From the NCBI RefSeq assembly GCF_023006325.1, contig NZ_JAINDF010000004.1:310001-374000 (forward strand): DNA of 64,000 nt. Reading direction: 5' to 3'. The notes beneath the pieces are model-generated. The model was given only the letters and a program-made list of their open reading frames with translations, was not told where the DNA came from and did no database searches. This DNA is from Kordiimonas marina (GTDB taxonomy: Bacteria > Pseudomonadota > Alphaproteobacteria > Sphingomonadales > Kordiimonadaceae). Below, piece by piece: positions 7,447 through 16,726 of this stretch (position 1 is its first letter; each line of letters opens with the position of its first letter). Both the position numbers and the translations under genes were made by a program.

Positions 7447-9264
7447 CTAGCCCGAAAGCTGGTCCTTGAGTTCTTCAAGTTCGAGCCAACGCATTTCGCG
7501 TTCGTCCAGATGGTCTCGCGCGGCGCCGATCTCTTTCGTGAGCGCGGCGAAGCGGTCCGGGTTCTTTGTGTAAAGCGCGGGGTCCGAAATTTCGGCTTCC
7601 ATCTGGGCAATCTTGGTATTCAGGGCCTCGATCTCCGCCGGAAGGCCGTCCAGCTCCCGCTGGTCCTTGTAGGACAGCTTGCTGGCTTTCTTCTTCGGCG
7701 CGGCGTCGATGGACACCAGTTTTTCCTTGGGCGTTTTCTCTTTGGCCTCCAGCTTTTCCGGCGCGGCGGACAGTGCCTTCTGGGCCTTATAATCCGAATA
7801 GCCCCCGGCATATTCGACCGCAGTGCCGTCACCTTCCATCACGATAGACGAGGTCACGACCCGGTCGAGAAAATCCCGGTCGTGAGAGACGAGAATAATG
7901 GTGCCCTTATAGTCCGCCAGCACTTCCTCAAGGAGGTCGAGCGTGTCCATGTCCAGGTCGTTGGTCGGCTCATCGAGCACCATCAGGTTCGAGGGCTTGG
8001 CGAAGTTGGACGCGATCAAGAGCCGGTTCCGTTCCCCACCCGAAAGCGCCGAAACCGGCGTATTCGCGTTTTCCGGCTTGAACAGGAATTCCTTCATATA
8101 GGTGGCGAAATGCCGGGCCTCATCCCCGATATGGACATAGTTGCCGCGTCCGCCGGTCAGCGCATCCTTGACCGTCATGTCATCCTTGAGCGCCGCGCGC
8201 TTCTGGTCGATGATCACGGTCTCCAGCTTGGTGCCGATCTTGACGGTGCCGCTGTCCGGCTCCAGATCGCCAATCAGTACCTTCAGGAGCGTCGATTTGC
8301 CCGCACCGTTCGGACCGATGATACCGATCCGGTCGCCGCGGTTGATGCGGATGGAGAAATCCTCAAACAGCGTGCGGCCGTCATAGGCCTTGCTGATATT
8401 CTTGGCCTCAATCACCGTCTTGCCGGACTTGTCCGCGCCCGCGAGCGTGATAGACACCTGCCCCGTGGCCTTGACCGCGTTGCGGCGTTCATCCCGGAGG
8501 GCATAAAGGCGCCTGAGGCGGCCCTGGTTCCGGGTCCGGCGCGCGCTGATGCCTTCGACCGACCAGCGGGTTTCTTCCTTGATCACCTTGTCGAGCTTTT
8601 TCATCGCCTCGGCTTCTTCGGCGACGACCTTGTCCTGCCAGGCTTCGAACGACTGGAAGCCGTCCTCAAGACGGCGGATCTTGCCGCGGTCGAGCCACAG
8701 GCAGGCGGTGGCGAGGTTATTCAGGAAGGTACGGTCGTGGCTGATCATCACCATCGCGCCGCGCCAGGTCTTGAGATAGTCCTCCAGCCACTGGATGATG
8801 TTGATATCCAGGTGGTTGGTCGGCTCATCCAGCAGCAGCAGCTCCGGCTCACCGATCAGCGTGCGCGCGAGTGCCGCACGGCGGAGTTCCCCGCCCGAGG
8901 CGCTGTCCGGCGTGGCATCGGCGTTGATATCCAGGTCCTCGACCAGCACGTCGGCGCGGTAGGTCTGGTCCTGCTCATCCACGGGCAGGCCGCCAACGAT
9001 ATAGTCATAGAGGCTGGCGTAGCCGCTGGCGTCCGGTTCCTGCGGCAGGTAGGCCACGCGGGTGCCGGGCTGGACCCAGCGTTCGCCGCCTTCGGGCTCA
9101 ATCAGTCCCGCGATGACCTTGAGAAGCGTCGACTTACCGGCACCGTTGCGGCCAATCAGGCACAGGCGGTCATTGTCGCCGATATGAAGCTCCAGATGGT
9201 CGAGCACCGGATCAGCCCCCCAGTGGAGGTCGATATCACGCAGGCTCAGGATCGGTGCGGCCAT
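7447..9264 (-). CDS. uup: ABC-F ATPase, Uup-like
   Basis: 605 residues with two ABC domains and no membrane segment. Walker A motifs read GRNGAGKST (about 38-46) and GPNGAGKST in the second half; both LSGGE/SGGELRR signatures and the LLLDEPTNHLD Walker B are intact. The last about 80 residues form a charged coiled coil (LPAEIEALNTKIAQMEAE...), the feature of Uup. ABC-F proteins act on the ribosome; Uup is tied to ribosome rescue and to suppressing transposon excision in E. coli. It starts 253 bases from the divergent barrel gene. Confidence 0.93.
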   Translation of the reverse strand: MAAPILSLRDIDLHWGADPVLDHLELHIGDNDRLCLIGRNGAGKSTLLKVIAGLIEPEGGERWVQPGTRVAYLPQEPDASGYASLYDYIVGGLPVDEQDQTYRADVLVEDLDINADATPDSASGGELRRAALARTLIGEPELLLLDEPTNHLDINIIQWLEDYLKTWRGAMVMISHDRTFLNNLATACLWLDRGKIRRLEDGFQSFEAWQDKVVAEEAEAMKKLDKVIKEETRWSVEGISARRTRNQGRLRRLYALRDERRNAVKATGQVSITLAGADKSGKTVIEAKNISKAYDGRTLFEDFSIRINRGDRIGIIGPNGAGKSTLLKVLIGDLEPDSGTVKIGTKLETVIIDQKRAALKDDMTVKDALTGGRGNYVHIGDEARHFATYMKEFLFKPENANTPVSALSGGERNRLLIASNFAKPSNLMVLDEPTNDLDMDTLDLLEEVLADYKGTIILVSHDRDFLDRVVTSSIVMEGDGTAVEYAGGYSDYKAQKALSAAPEKLEAKEKTPKEKLVSIDAAPKKKASKLSYKDQRELDGLPAEIEALNTKIAQMEAEISDPALYTKNPDRFAALTKEIGAARDHLDEREMRWLELEELKDQLSG

Positions 9265-9440
9265 GATGCATCCATTCAGAAGGAAAACTCTTAAGCGCCA
9301 AGGCTAAGCCCGGAGCCATATTCAGGCCTGCCTTATAGCCGTGAGAGGGGCCCCGGTTCAAGCCGTGTCTTACAGCCCCTATGGGCGTCACAAAAATGCA
9401 ACAATAAACAGCTTTAGGCTGAAATTACACTTTCGTTGAA

Positions 9441-9468
9441 TTGCACTTACGCCGTGAGCCGCTATCTA
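9441..9468 (+). promoter_or_regulatory. Putative promoter of the outer-membrane barrel gene
   Basis: TTGCAC and TATCTA with a 16-base spacer, 50 bases before the start codon. An AAAGGT ribosome site follows at about 9505. Motif similarity only. Confidence 0.45.
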
Positions 9469-9517
9469 AGCCGCCCCGGACTTTCCCGGTTTAATGTAAA
9501 AAATAAAGGTACTTATC

Positions 9518-10009
9518 ATGAAAGCAATTTCGCTGGCAGCGATGGCCGCCGCTACCCTGGCATTTGCCGGTGCGGCACAAGCAGACGACGCACACCCCTT
9601 CACCGGTTTTTACCTCGGTGCGGAAGCCGGTCTGGTGAACGATAGCGACTATAACGACCTCTATTATGCAGGCGTTCTGGGCGCGCGTAAGCAGCTCGAC
9701 AACGACCTCGTCCTGGGCGTTGAAGGCACGTTCGGGTCGGCCGACATCGACTATCTCGACAATATCTGGACCGTCAATGGCACGGTCGGCTATGCCTTCG
9801 GCGCAGAGAAGCGCGACATGATTTTTGTCGGCGCAGGCTATGTCAAAGTCAAGGCATCCGCCTTTGGTTTCTCCGCCACCGGTGACGGCCTCAGCACGAT
9901 CCTCGGCTACGAGCGCGCCATTGGCAGCAACTGGTCGTTCCGCGTGAAAGCCAACATGTATGACACCTCTTCCGTCACCACGACGCTGGGTGTGGCTTAC
10001 CGCTTCTAA
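9518..10009 (+). CDS. Small outer-membrane beta-barrel protein
   Basis: 163 residues. A signal peptide (first 22 residues, AQA-DD) is followed by alternating polar and aromatic strands and the C-terminal phenylalanine (VAYRF) recognised by the BAM complex. About eight strands fit an OmpA/OmpW-sized barrel of the porin_OMP_L/Opa type. The N-terminal FTGFYLGAEAG resembles alphaproteobacterial Omp25-like proteins. Monocistronic, with its own promoter-like boxes and a strong terminator. The cargo or role is not apparent. Confidence 0.85.
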   Translation: MKAISLAAMAAATLAFAGAAQADDAHPFTGFYLGAEAGLVNDSDYNDLYYAGVLGARKQLDNDLVLGVEGTFGSADIDYLDNIWTVNGTVGYAFGAEKRDMIFVGAGYVKVKASAFGFSATGDGLSTILGYERAIGSNWSFRVKANMYDTSSVTTTLGVAYRF

Positions 10010-10032
10010 TCCTTAGCTTTCAGGCTAAAACG

Positions 10033-10067
10033 AAGGCGGCCCCGAAAGGGACCGCCTTTTGTTTTTT
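10033..10067 (+). terminator. Intrinsic terminator after barrel gene
   Basis: AAGGCGG-CCCC-GAAA-GGGA-CCGCCTT hairpin followed by TTGTTTTTT. Strong stem with a GNRA tetraloop; closes the barrel-gene transcript 24 bases after its stop. Confidence 0.9.
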
Positions 10068-10084
10068 GACGATGCGCTTCAGGG

Positions 10085-12325
10085 TCAGGCTGAAAGCTGG
10101 TCGCCCACCGGCAAGCGGCGGATGCGGCGGCCGGTGGCGGCATAAATGGCGTTGGTAAGCGCCGGGGCCACAGGCGGCACGCCCGGTTCGCCCACCCCGC
10201 CGGGGATGCCGGTGGTTTCCAGAATTTCCACCTCGACCGTCGGCGCTTCTTCCATCCGGAAGACCTGGAAGGTGTCGAAATTGCTTTGCTGGATACGGCC
10301 GTTCTTGGCGGTGATTTCGCCATGGACCGCGTGCGAGAGCGCAAAGACCACAGCGCCTTCCATCTGCGCCCTGACCCGGTCCGGGTTGACGGCAAGGCCA
10401 CAGTCGATCGCCATCCAGACCCGCGGGATCGTGAGCGTGCCGTCGTCCGCCACTTTCACCTCAACGGCTGAGGCGACGTAGCTGACGAAGCTGCGGTGCG
10501 CGGCAATGCCGAGCCCGCGGCCCTTTTCGGCGACCGTGCCATAGCCCGACATCTCAGCCACTTTCTTGAGCACACCCTTGAGGCGGGCGGTCTCGATCGG
10601 GTGGCGGTCCGGCTTTTCGCCATAGTTGGAATAGTCCGCACCTTCGGCCACCGGGTTGATCACCCGGTCAGGTCCGATAAGCTCCATCCAGGTGGCGAGG
10701 CTGTCGGTGCCGCGCGCCGTGGCGATTTCATCGACGAAGGAGCCGATCGCGAACGCATGCTGGATATTGGTGACCGAGCGGAGCCAGCCAATCCGTACCT
10801 TGCCGCGTGCCGCGCCCGCATCGACCTGCAGGTTCGGGATGTCGAACGGCATATCCAGAAGGCCGAGGCCAAGCTCGGACGCGGTCGGGCCATCCACCTT
10901 CGGGTTGAAAAGCTCGGCAATCGACGGGAAGACGGACTTGTGCTTCCAGGCGGTTACCTTGCCCTTGTCATCGAGCGCCGCTTCGACCCGCTGCGCCGAA
11001 ATGGTGTGGAAATAGTCATGATGCATGTCATCTTCACGGGTCCAGACCATCTTGACCGGGCGCCCGGCATGCTTGGCGAGGATCGCTGCCTCGGCGGCGA
11101 AATCCGGCTTGGACTTGCGCCCGAAGGCCCCACCCAGAAGTGTGGCTTCGACATAAATCTCTTCCGGCTTCTGGCCGACATAAGGCGCCACGGTTTCCTG
11201 CACCGACTGCGGGTTCTGGCAGCAGGTCCAGATACTGAGCTTGCCGTCCTTCCATTCGGCGGTGGCCGCGGGCGGTTCCATCGGCGCGTGCGCCAGGTGC
11301 GGCACGAAATACTGCGCGCGCAAGACATGCGGCGCGGTCTTCAGGGCGGCATCGGCGTCGCCCACCTTCAGGAAGTTGCGGCTTTCGCCATCGATGGCCT
11401 GCCACAGCTTGGATGCATAAACGGTGGTATCATAATCGCCGTTGGGGCCATCCTCGAACTCGGCCTTCAGGGCCTTCGCACCCTTCATGGCGGCCCAGGT
11501 ATTGGTCGCCAGCACGGCAACACCGCCGAGCGGTTTGAAGGCAACCGGCTTTTCAAGCGTCGGCAGTTCGACCACATCGACCACGCCCTTGACGGCGATG
11601 GCCGCCCCGCGGTCAAAGGACTTGACCTTGCCGCCGACCACAGGCGGGCGGACCGCCACGGCATAGAGCATGCCCTCACGGCGGACATCCTGGCCATACT
11701 GGGCGGTGCCGGTGAGGAATTCCTTCATATAGACGTTGCGCTTGGGCTTGCCGATCAGCGTGCGTTCGCCCGGCGTCTTGAGCTTGACCGTCTTGGCATC
11801 GGGCACCGGCAGCTTGGAGGCGGCATCGACGAAGACGCTGAAGTCCTCGGACTTGCCGGTCTCATTATTGACGATGCGGTGGTGCTGGGCCTCGACCTTG
11901 GAGACATCCACGCCCCATTTGGCGGCGGCGGCCTGTTCCAGCATGGTACGGGCGACCGCCCCTGCTTCACGGAAGGCATCATAGAATTTGCGGATCGAGG
12001 TGGAGCCGTCGGTATCCTGGTCACCGAACTTCTTGTCGCCGTATGCATTCACCAGCTTGATGCGCGACCAGTCACCGTCCAGCTCATCGGTGATGATTTG
12101 CGACAGGCCGGTGCGGCTGCCCTGGCCCATTTCCACCCGGTGCACATAAAGATGCACGGTGCCGTCCGGGTCGATCTGCAGATAGACCGAGCTTTTGAGC
12201 GGCTTGCCCATGGCTTTCTGCGCCGGGGAACAACCGACAAGCGGGGCCGCCAGGATCAACCCGGAGGTGATGCCGATGCCCTTGAGGATGCCGCGGCGTG
12301 AGATATTTTCGATATCGAAGCTCAT
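10085..12325 (-). CDS. Molybdopterin-binding subunit of a xanthine dehydrogenase-family hydroxylase
   Basis: 746 residues, the size of single-chain IorB-like large subunits. It begins with a Tat signal (SRRGILKG followed by a hydrophobic stretch ending near VGCSPA), so the folded, cofactor-loaded enzyme is exported; the cysteine after the hydrophobic part (VGCSP) could also make it a lipoprotein. Conserved molybdenum-site segments are seen (MGQGSRTGLSQI; GGAFGRKS; GGVGEPGVPPVAPAL, with the catalytic glutamate in VGEP). The partner is the [2Fe-2S] subunit encoded upstream with a four-base overlap. Isoquinoline or aldehyde oxidation is the family's usual chemistry; the substrate here is unknown. 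Confidence 0.92.
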   Translation of the reverse strand: MSFDIENISRRGILKGIGITSGLILAAPLVGCSPAQKAMGKPLKSSVYLQIDPDGTVHLYVHRVEMGQGSRTGLSQIITDELDGDWSRIKLVNAYGDKKFGDQDTDGSTSIRKFYDAFREAGAVARTMLEQAAAAKWGVDVSKVEAQHHRIVNNETGKSEDFSVFVDAASKLPVPDAKTVKLKTPGERTLIGKPKRNVYMKEFLTGTAQYGQDVRREGMLYAVAVRPPVVGGKVKSFDRGAAIAVKGVVDVVELPTLEKPVAFKPLGGVAVLATNTWAAMKGAKALKAEFEDGPNGDYDTTVYASKLWQAIDGESRNFLKVGDADAALKTAPHVLRAQYFVPHLAHAPMEPPAATAEWKDGKLSIWTCCQNPQSVQETVAPYVGQKPEEIYVEATLLGGAFGRKSKPDFAAEAAILAKHAGRPVKMVWTREDDMHHDYFHTISAQRVEAALDDKGKVTAWKHKSVFPSIAELFNPKVDGPTASELGLGLLDMPFDIPNLQVDAGAARGKVRIGWLRSVTNIQHAFAIGSFVDEIATARGTDSLATWMELIGPDRVINPVAEGADYSNYGEKPDRHPIETARLKGVLKKVAEMSGYGTVAEKGRGLGIAAHRSFVSYVASAVEVKVADDGTLTIPRVWMAIDCGLAVNPDRVRAQMEGAVVFALSHAVHGEITAKNGRIQQSNFDTFQVFRMEEAPTVEVEILETTGIPGGVGEPGVPPVAPALTNAIYAATGRRIRRLPVGDQLSA

Positions 12326-12792
12326 AACGTGCCTCCCTTGATCTCACCGCTCACGACCGCTTTGATCGCAGCCTTGATGCGCTGGTAGGTGCCGCAACGG
12401 CAGATGTTGCCATACATGGCCTGCTCGATTTCCTCGTCGGAGGGGGACGGGTTTTCCTTGAGAAGCGCCGCCGCCTGCATGAGCTGGCCGCTCTGGCAAT
12501 AGCCGCACTGGGGCACCTCATGCTGGGCCCAGGCCATCTGGAGCGCGGTCAGCGTATCGCCGGCCGCCAGGCCCTCGATGGTGGTGATATTGGCGCCTGC
12601 CACGTCTTCCATCGCGGTCTGGCACGAGCGGACGGCCGTGCCGTTCACCTGAACCGTGCAGGCGCCGCACAGGCCGGCGCCACAGCCGAACTTGGTACCG
12701 GTCATGCCTGCGATATCGCGCAGATACCACAGCAGCGGCATATCGCCTTCGCCGTCAAAGCTGACGGCTTTGCCATTGACTTTAAAATCCAT
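12322..12792 (-). CDS. [2Fe-2S] subunit of molybdenum hydroxylase
   Basis: 156 residues. The plant-type ferredoxin cluster ligands are C37, C42, C45 and C57, and the second, helical cluster uses C96, C99, C131 and C133, the standard pattern of IorA/CoxS-like subunits. It passes electrons from the molybdenum site of the downstream subunit to an acceptor, possibly a cytochrome. No FAD subunit is encoded, as expected for the two-component periplasmic type. The protein has no signal of its own and would be carried out by the Tat signal of its partner. A GGAGGG ribosome site precedes the ATG. Confidence 0.94.
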   Translation of the reverse strand: MDFKVNGKAVSFDGEGDMPLLWYLRDIAGMTGTKFGCGAGLCGACTVQVNGTAVRSCQTAMEDVAGANITTIEGLAAGDTLTALQMAWAQHEVPQCGYCQSGQLMQAAALLKENPSPSDEEIEQAMYGNICRCGTYQRIKAAIKAVVSGEIKGGTL

Positions 12793-13149
12793 GTCCCGCG
12801 CCCTCCATCGTGTTGAAACTTGACCGTTACTATAGCTTCCTGGCCCTCAAAGTCGAAAACAACTTCTGTTTATCCGCGGCTAACCCTCCTATAAACCGCC
12901 CCGGTTTCAGGCTGGCCGCAGGCGAACCGGCAGCGGTGCCGGACGGAGACCACGCCATCGCCGCATTTGGCCGCCCCCGATGCATCCCCCTGAAGTCACT
13001 GACAAAAATAGAAGGCTCCATGTGTCCACAGCAGCCTTTCGCAAGCCGCCATTTGAAATCATACCATTTATGGAATATTTTTAAATCGTAATGATTGTAT
13101 ATTTTGCTATTATACATCCCATGGAAGCAACAACCCCGATCTCAGCGCG
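12793..13149. other. Intergenic region between divergent genes
   Basis: 357 bases without a supported gene. A TATAGT box on the minus strand (12829-12834) may serve the molybdenum hydroxylase operon. The right third (about 13060-13115) is strongly AT-rich and holds a TATTAT box (13108-13113) reading toward the PAS membrane protein; no good -35 is seen for it. A ten-codon reading frame from 13121 ends across the start of that gene. Confidence 0.5.
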
Positions 13150-14250
13150 ATGACCCAATTCCTATATGACTCGCTAGCGAAGAGAATCGTTTTCTGGGTC
13201 AGTCTGATTCTAGGCCTCACTGCCACAATGGCCGCAATCGGCCTGCTCCTTATCCGTGTCCACTATATGCACGAAACCGACACGCAGTTGGAAAATATGG
13301 TCGAAACGCGCCGGACCTATGCCGAGTTCAGAACCACCTTCGGCTATGGCGGTTTCATCCACAATTTCAAAAACTACGTCCTCAGGGGTAGTCCGGCCTA
13401 CCTGAGACGCGCCAATGAACAGATGCACCTGGCCAAGGAGCTTTGGGCCAAGACCGAAGACCGCATTCCCGGATTTTTTGCCGAAAAGGCGGATATCACC
13501 ACCATGCTCCGGAATTACACCGCGGCCCTTACCACCGCGAACACGGTGCCCTGGAAGCGCACCGGAGCACTGGACCCGCTGGTGAAAGTGGATGACCTAC
13601 CCGCCCTCAGGGCCATGAAAGCCCTTTCCACCTATATTGCGTCCTATATCCGGAAGACGAGCCTGGCCCGCCACAGCACGGAAAATATCCTGGGCCTGTG
13701 CCTGGAGTTCGCCGCTTTCACGCTGCTCATCAGCCTCTTCATCAACTATCTGAACCGGTCTATCCGGCGTGAGCGCGCCGAGATCATGGAGAGAGAGCAG
13801 GAAGCCCAGCACCGGGTCATACGCCTGAGAGCCCGAAAGGATCTGTTGGAGTTGCAACAGGCCCAGGCGGAAAAACTGGGCGGTTTCGGCACCTGGGTCC
13901 TCAACCTGGATACATGGGAGGTTCAGTGGTCGGACGGCGTTTTCGCCCTGCATGGCCGCTCGGTCAACGCCAAAGTCCCGACGGGGCCTGCTTCCGCCAA
14001 ATATTATTCGGCTGAGACCCGCAAGCAGATGGCGCGCTATATCCGCTACGCGGCCCGGGAAAAAACAGGCTTCACCTTCAATTTCGATCTAACGCGCGAG
14101 GACGGACAAAAAAGGCGGATCGCCAGCAGCGGCCAGTTTGCCAATCATATGGGACACCGGTATCTGGTCGGCGTTTTCCGGGATATCACCAACACCGAAA
14201 ACGTCGCGCCTGCCCAACCGGCGTTCGAGGTCTGGACTGCGGCGCCTTGA
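13150..14250 (+). CDS. Membrane-anchored PAS-domain sensor without an output domain
   Basis: 366 residues. Two membrane helices (about 13-37 and 182-199) frame a helical extracytoplasmic domain of about 145 residues, the shape of four-helix-bundle chemosensory domains. A short coiled coil (RERAEIMEREQEAQHRV, about 203-240) leads into one PAS fold (about 243-350; GGFGTWVLNLDTWEVQWSDGVF...YLVGVFRDIT). The protein ends there: no kinase, GGDEF, EAL or methyl-accepting region follows. It may signal through a partner or be a remnant of a longer sensor. No clear ribosome site precedes the ATG. Confidence 0.78.
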   Translation: MTQFLYDSLAKRIVFWVSLILGLTATMAAIGLLLIRVHYMHETDTQLENMVETRRTYAEFRTTFGYGGFIHNFKNYVLRGSPAYLRRANEQMHLAKELWAKTEDRIPGFFAEKADITTMLRNYTAALTTANTVPWKRTGALDPLVKVDDLPALRAMKALSTYIASYIRKTSLARHSTENILGLCLEFAAFTLLISLFINYLNRSIRRERAEIMEREQEAQHRVIRLRARKDLLELQQAQAEKLGGFGTWVLNLDTWEVQWSDGVFALHGRSVNAKVPTGPASAKYYSAETRKQMARYIRYAAREKTGFTFNFDLTREDGQKRRIASSGQFANHMGHRYLVGVFRDITNTENVAPAQPAFEVWTAAP

Positions 14251-14253
14251 GGC

Positions 14254-15027
14254 TCAGGCACGCGGCCGGGTGAACACCCATGTGTCAGCGTCCGACTGGC
14301 TGGGGTCATACTTATACCCCTCCAGGTCGAAGGCCTTCAGCTTTTCGGGTTCCGTGATGCGGTTGTCGATGACATAGCGGGTCATCAGCCCCCGGGCTTT
14401 CTTGGCCAGGAAGGAGATAACCTTGCCTTCCCCGTTCTTAACCTCCTTGAACACAGGCGTGATCACCCGCGCCTTCAGGGCCTTCTGCTTGACCGCCTTG
14501 AAATATTCGCCCGATGCCAGGTTGACGATAACCGGATCGGCCTCGCCCTCCAGGTCATCGTTCAGGGCTTCAGCGATACGGTCCCCCCAATAGGCATAGA
14601 GGGTTTTGCCCTTATCGGTCGCGAACTTGGTCCCCATCTCCAGCCGGTAGGCCTGCATGAGGTCAAGCGGCCGCAGCAGGCCATAAAGCCCCGACAGGAT
14701 GCGGACATGACTGTCGGCAAAAGCACGCCCCGCCTGATCAAGCGTGTCGGCATCGAGCCCGACATAAACATCGCCCCTGAAAGCATCAAGCGCCGGGCGG
14801 GCATTCGCGGGCGTGAAGGGCGTCTTGAACGCCTTAAAGCGACCGACATTCAGCTCAGCGAGCGCGTCCGAGATGCCCATCATACCCTTGAGGTCTTCGG
14901 ACTTGAGCTTGCGGGCATAGCCGACCAGCTCATTCGCTTCCTTCATGAAGCGCGGTGGCCGGGCATCCTCGGCATAATTCTCGCGTTCGAAATCCAGTTT
15001 CTTGGCGGGGGATAAAACAATCAGCAT
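14254..15027 (-). CDS. yaaA: YaaA-family peroxide-stress protein
   Basis: 257 residues from the ATG that gives the family opening MLIVLSPAKKLDF. Conserved segments include LRPLDLMQAYRLEMG and ARGLMTRYVI. In E. coli YaaA lowers free iron during hydrogen peroxide stress and binds DNA through a helix-hairpin-helix-like fold. Its stop lies three bases from that of the PAS sensor gene on the opposite strand (convergent). Longer in-frame starts add an unconserved 12 residues. Confidence 0.93.
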   Translation of the reverse strand: MLIVLSPAKKLDFERENYAEDARPPRFMKEANELVGYARKLKSEDLKGMMGISDALAELNVGRFKAFKTPFTPANARPALDAFRGDVYVGLDADTLDQAGRAFADSHVRILSGLYGLLRPLDLMQAYRLEMGTKFATDKGKTLYAYWGDRIAEALNDDLEGEADPVIVNLASGEYFKAVKQKALKARVITPVFKEVKNGEGKVISFLAKKARGLMTRYVIDNRITEPEKLKAFDLEGYKYDPSQSDADTWVFTRPRA

Positions 15028-15280
15028 GGAAACTCCGGGTGTCGCGTTTGGGGCCATCTCCATGGTTTATAGCGTCCTCCCCCCGAAAGGCAAAGCCGTG
15101 ACAGACGGAACCAGCGCGCACGACAACTGCAGAACACCGCCAAGCCCGCAGAAATTAAGGACTTTCATTAATTTCAAGCCAAGCAGAATCTAGTTGCAAG
15201 GGGGACTGATATAGGGAACAAACGGACCCAACGTGCCACCAAAAGGCCGAAAAACATCAGTGCCAATGAAGGACGCCCCA

Positions 15281-16573
15281 ATGACCAAGACCCGGAAAGA
15301 CTTTCGCCGGAAATTTATCGGCAACCACCGCCTGAGCCCTGAATCCCAGATGATGGGCTATGGCTACGACCCGATGCTGTCGGAAGGCGCCCTCAAGCCG
15401 CCCGTGTTCATGACCTCCACCTTCGTGTTCGAATCCGCCAAGGCCGGTAAAGATTTCTTCGAACTCGCCTACGGCAAGCGCCAGGCGGCCGAAGGCGAAG
15501 AACCGGGCCTGATCTATTCCCGCATCAACAACCCGGACCTTGAAGTGCTCGAAGACCGGCTTGCGCTGTGGGAAGACGCCGAGAAGGGCCTGACCTTCTC
15601 CTCCGGCATGGCGGCCATCTCCACCTGCCTGTGGGCTTACCTGCGCCCCGGCGACGTGATCGTGCATTCCGCTCCGGTTTATGGCGGCACCGAATATCTG
15701 ATCCGTAACATCCTGCCGGCATTCGGTATCCAGTCGGTGGAATTTGAAGCAGGTGGCGATGAGGCGACCCTCGCCCCGGCAATCGAACAAGCCAAAAAAC
15801 TGGGCCGTGTGGCTGTCATCTACACCGAAACCCCGGCCAACCCGACCAATGACCTGGTCGACCTGCATATGTGCCGCGACCTCGCCGATAAGCTAGGCGA
15901 AGAACAGGGGCACCGTCCGGTGGTGATGACCGACAACACCTTCCTCGGCCCGCTGTGGCAGAAGCCGCTCAGCCACGGCGCCGATATCGTCATCTATTCG
16001 CTGACCAAATATGTCGCCGGTCACTCGGACGTGGTGGCAGGCGGGGCCGTGGGCGCCGCCGACGTCATGGCGCCGGTTGCCGGGTTCCGGACCATCCTCG
16101 GCACCATGTGCGACCCCCACACCGGCTGGCTGATCATGCGCTCGCTTGAAACCCTCAAGATCCGCATGACCGAAAGCGCCAACAACGCCCGCAAGATTGC
16201 CGAATATCTGCGCGACCACCCGAAGGTCAGCAAGGTGCATTATCTCGGCTTCCTCGAAGAAAGCGATCCCTGCTATTCGATCTTCCAGGAACAGTGTGGC
16301 GGCGCGGCTGGTTCCACCTTCGCCTTCGATGTCGACGGTGACGAAGCTGCCGCCTTCCGGGTGCTGGACAATCTCAGCATCATCAAGCTGGCTGTCAGCC
16401 TCGGCGGCACCGAAAGCCTGATGGAACATCCGTTCGCCATGACCCACTCGGACGTACCCGACGATGTGAAGAACCGCCTTGGCATCACGGAAAGTATGCT
16501 CCGCATTTCGGTGGGTATCGAGAATGTCGATGACCTGATCGCGGACCTGTCCCAAGCGCTGGACAGCATCTAA
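15281..16573 (+). CDS. Cystathionine gamma-synthase/methionine gamma-lyase family PLP enzyme
   Basis: 430 residues, Cys/Met-metabolism PLP fold type I. The PLP lysine sits in SLTKYVAGHSD (K243 from this start), the phosphate loop is SSGMAA, and the active-site tyrosine segment is YSRINNPDLEVLEDRL. The N-terminal extension and the insertion YGKRQAAEGEEPG are typical of the alphaproteobacterial subgroup usually labelled methionine gamma-lyase or cystathionine gamma-synthase; which reaction is catalysed is not certain. AAGGAC eight bases before the ATG decides this start over two upstream ones. The gene stands alone and ends in a strong terminator. Confidence 0.9.
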   Translation: MTKTRKDFRRKFIGNHRLSPESQMMGYGYDPMLSEGALKPPVFMTSTFVFESAKAGKDFFELAYGKRQAAEGEEPGLIYSRINNPDLEVLEDRLALWEDAEKGLTFSSGMAAISTCLWAYLRPGDVIVHSAPVYGGTEYLIRNILPAFGIQSVEFEAGGDEATLAPAIEQAKKLGRVAVIYTETPANPTNDLVDLHMCRDLADKLGEEQGHRPVVMTDNTFLGPLWQKPLSHGADIVIYSLTKYVAGHSDVVAGGAVGAADVMAPVAGFRTILGTMCDPHTGWLIMRSLETLKIRMTESANNARKIAEYLRDHPKVSKVHYLGFLEESDPCYSIFQEQCGGAAGSTFAFDVDGDEAAAFRVLDNLSIIKLAVSLGGTESLMEHPFAMTHSDVPDDVKNRLGITESMLRISVGIENVDDLIADLSQALDSI

Positions 16574-16613
16574 ACCGGCCTCATCCGGATAGGTTTTCAA
16601 GTTGGTTTCAAAC

Positions 16614-16646
16614 GAAGGGTTCGCCAAGGCGGGCCCTTCTCTTTTC
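16614..16646 (+). terminator. Intrinsic terminator after PLP enzyme gene
   Basis: GAAGGGTTCGC-CAAG-GCGGGCCCTTC (two G-T pairs) followed by TCTTTT. Ends the PLP-enzyme transcript. Confidence 0.8.
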
Positions 16647-16726
16647 TGTGAGCAGCCTGCCTGATGCTTGACCGTTCCAGACAACAGCCTATGGTACGAT
16701 TAATAAGCTCACGATAAGAGACGGTA

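Noticed and set aside
7228-9294. 688-codon open frame on the plus strand
   Set aside because: It lies entirely opposite the ABC-F gene and shows no domain; long antisense frames are expected in high-GC DNA.
9330-9420. tRNA-like stretch containing GGTTCAA
   Set aside because: GGTTCAAGCC resembles a T loop but no acceptor or anticodon stem can be formed around it.
10496-12301. 601-codon open frame on the plus strand
   Set aside because: Mirror of the molybdenum hydroxylase gene; the product is a low-complexity mix of R, H, G and D.
12830-13117. 95-codon minus-strand frame in the gap before the PAS sensor gene
   Set aside because: Spans an AT-rich promoter region, no ribosome site, and no conserved features.
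15064-15280. SAM riboswitch before the PLP enzyme of sulfur amino acid metabolism
   Set aside because: I looked for SAM-II and SAM/SAH conserved segments and found none.
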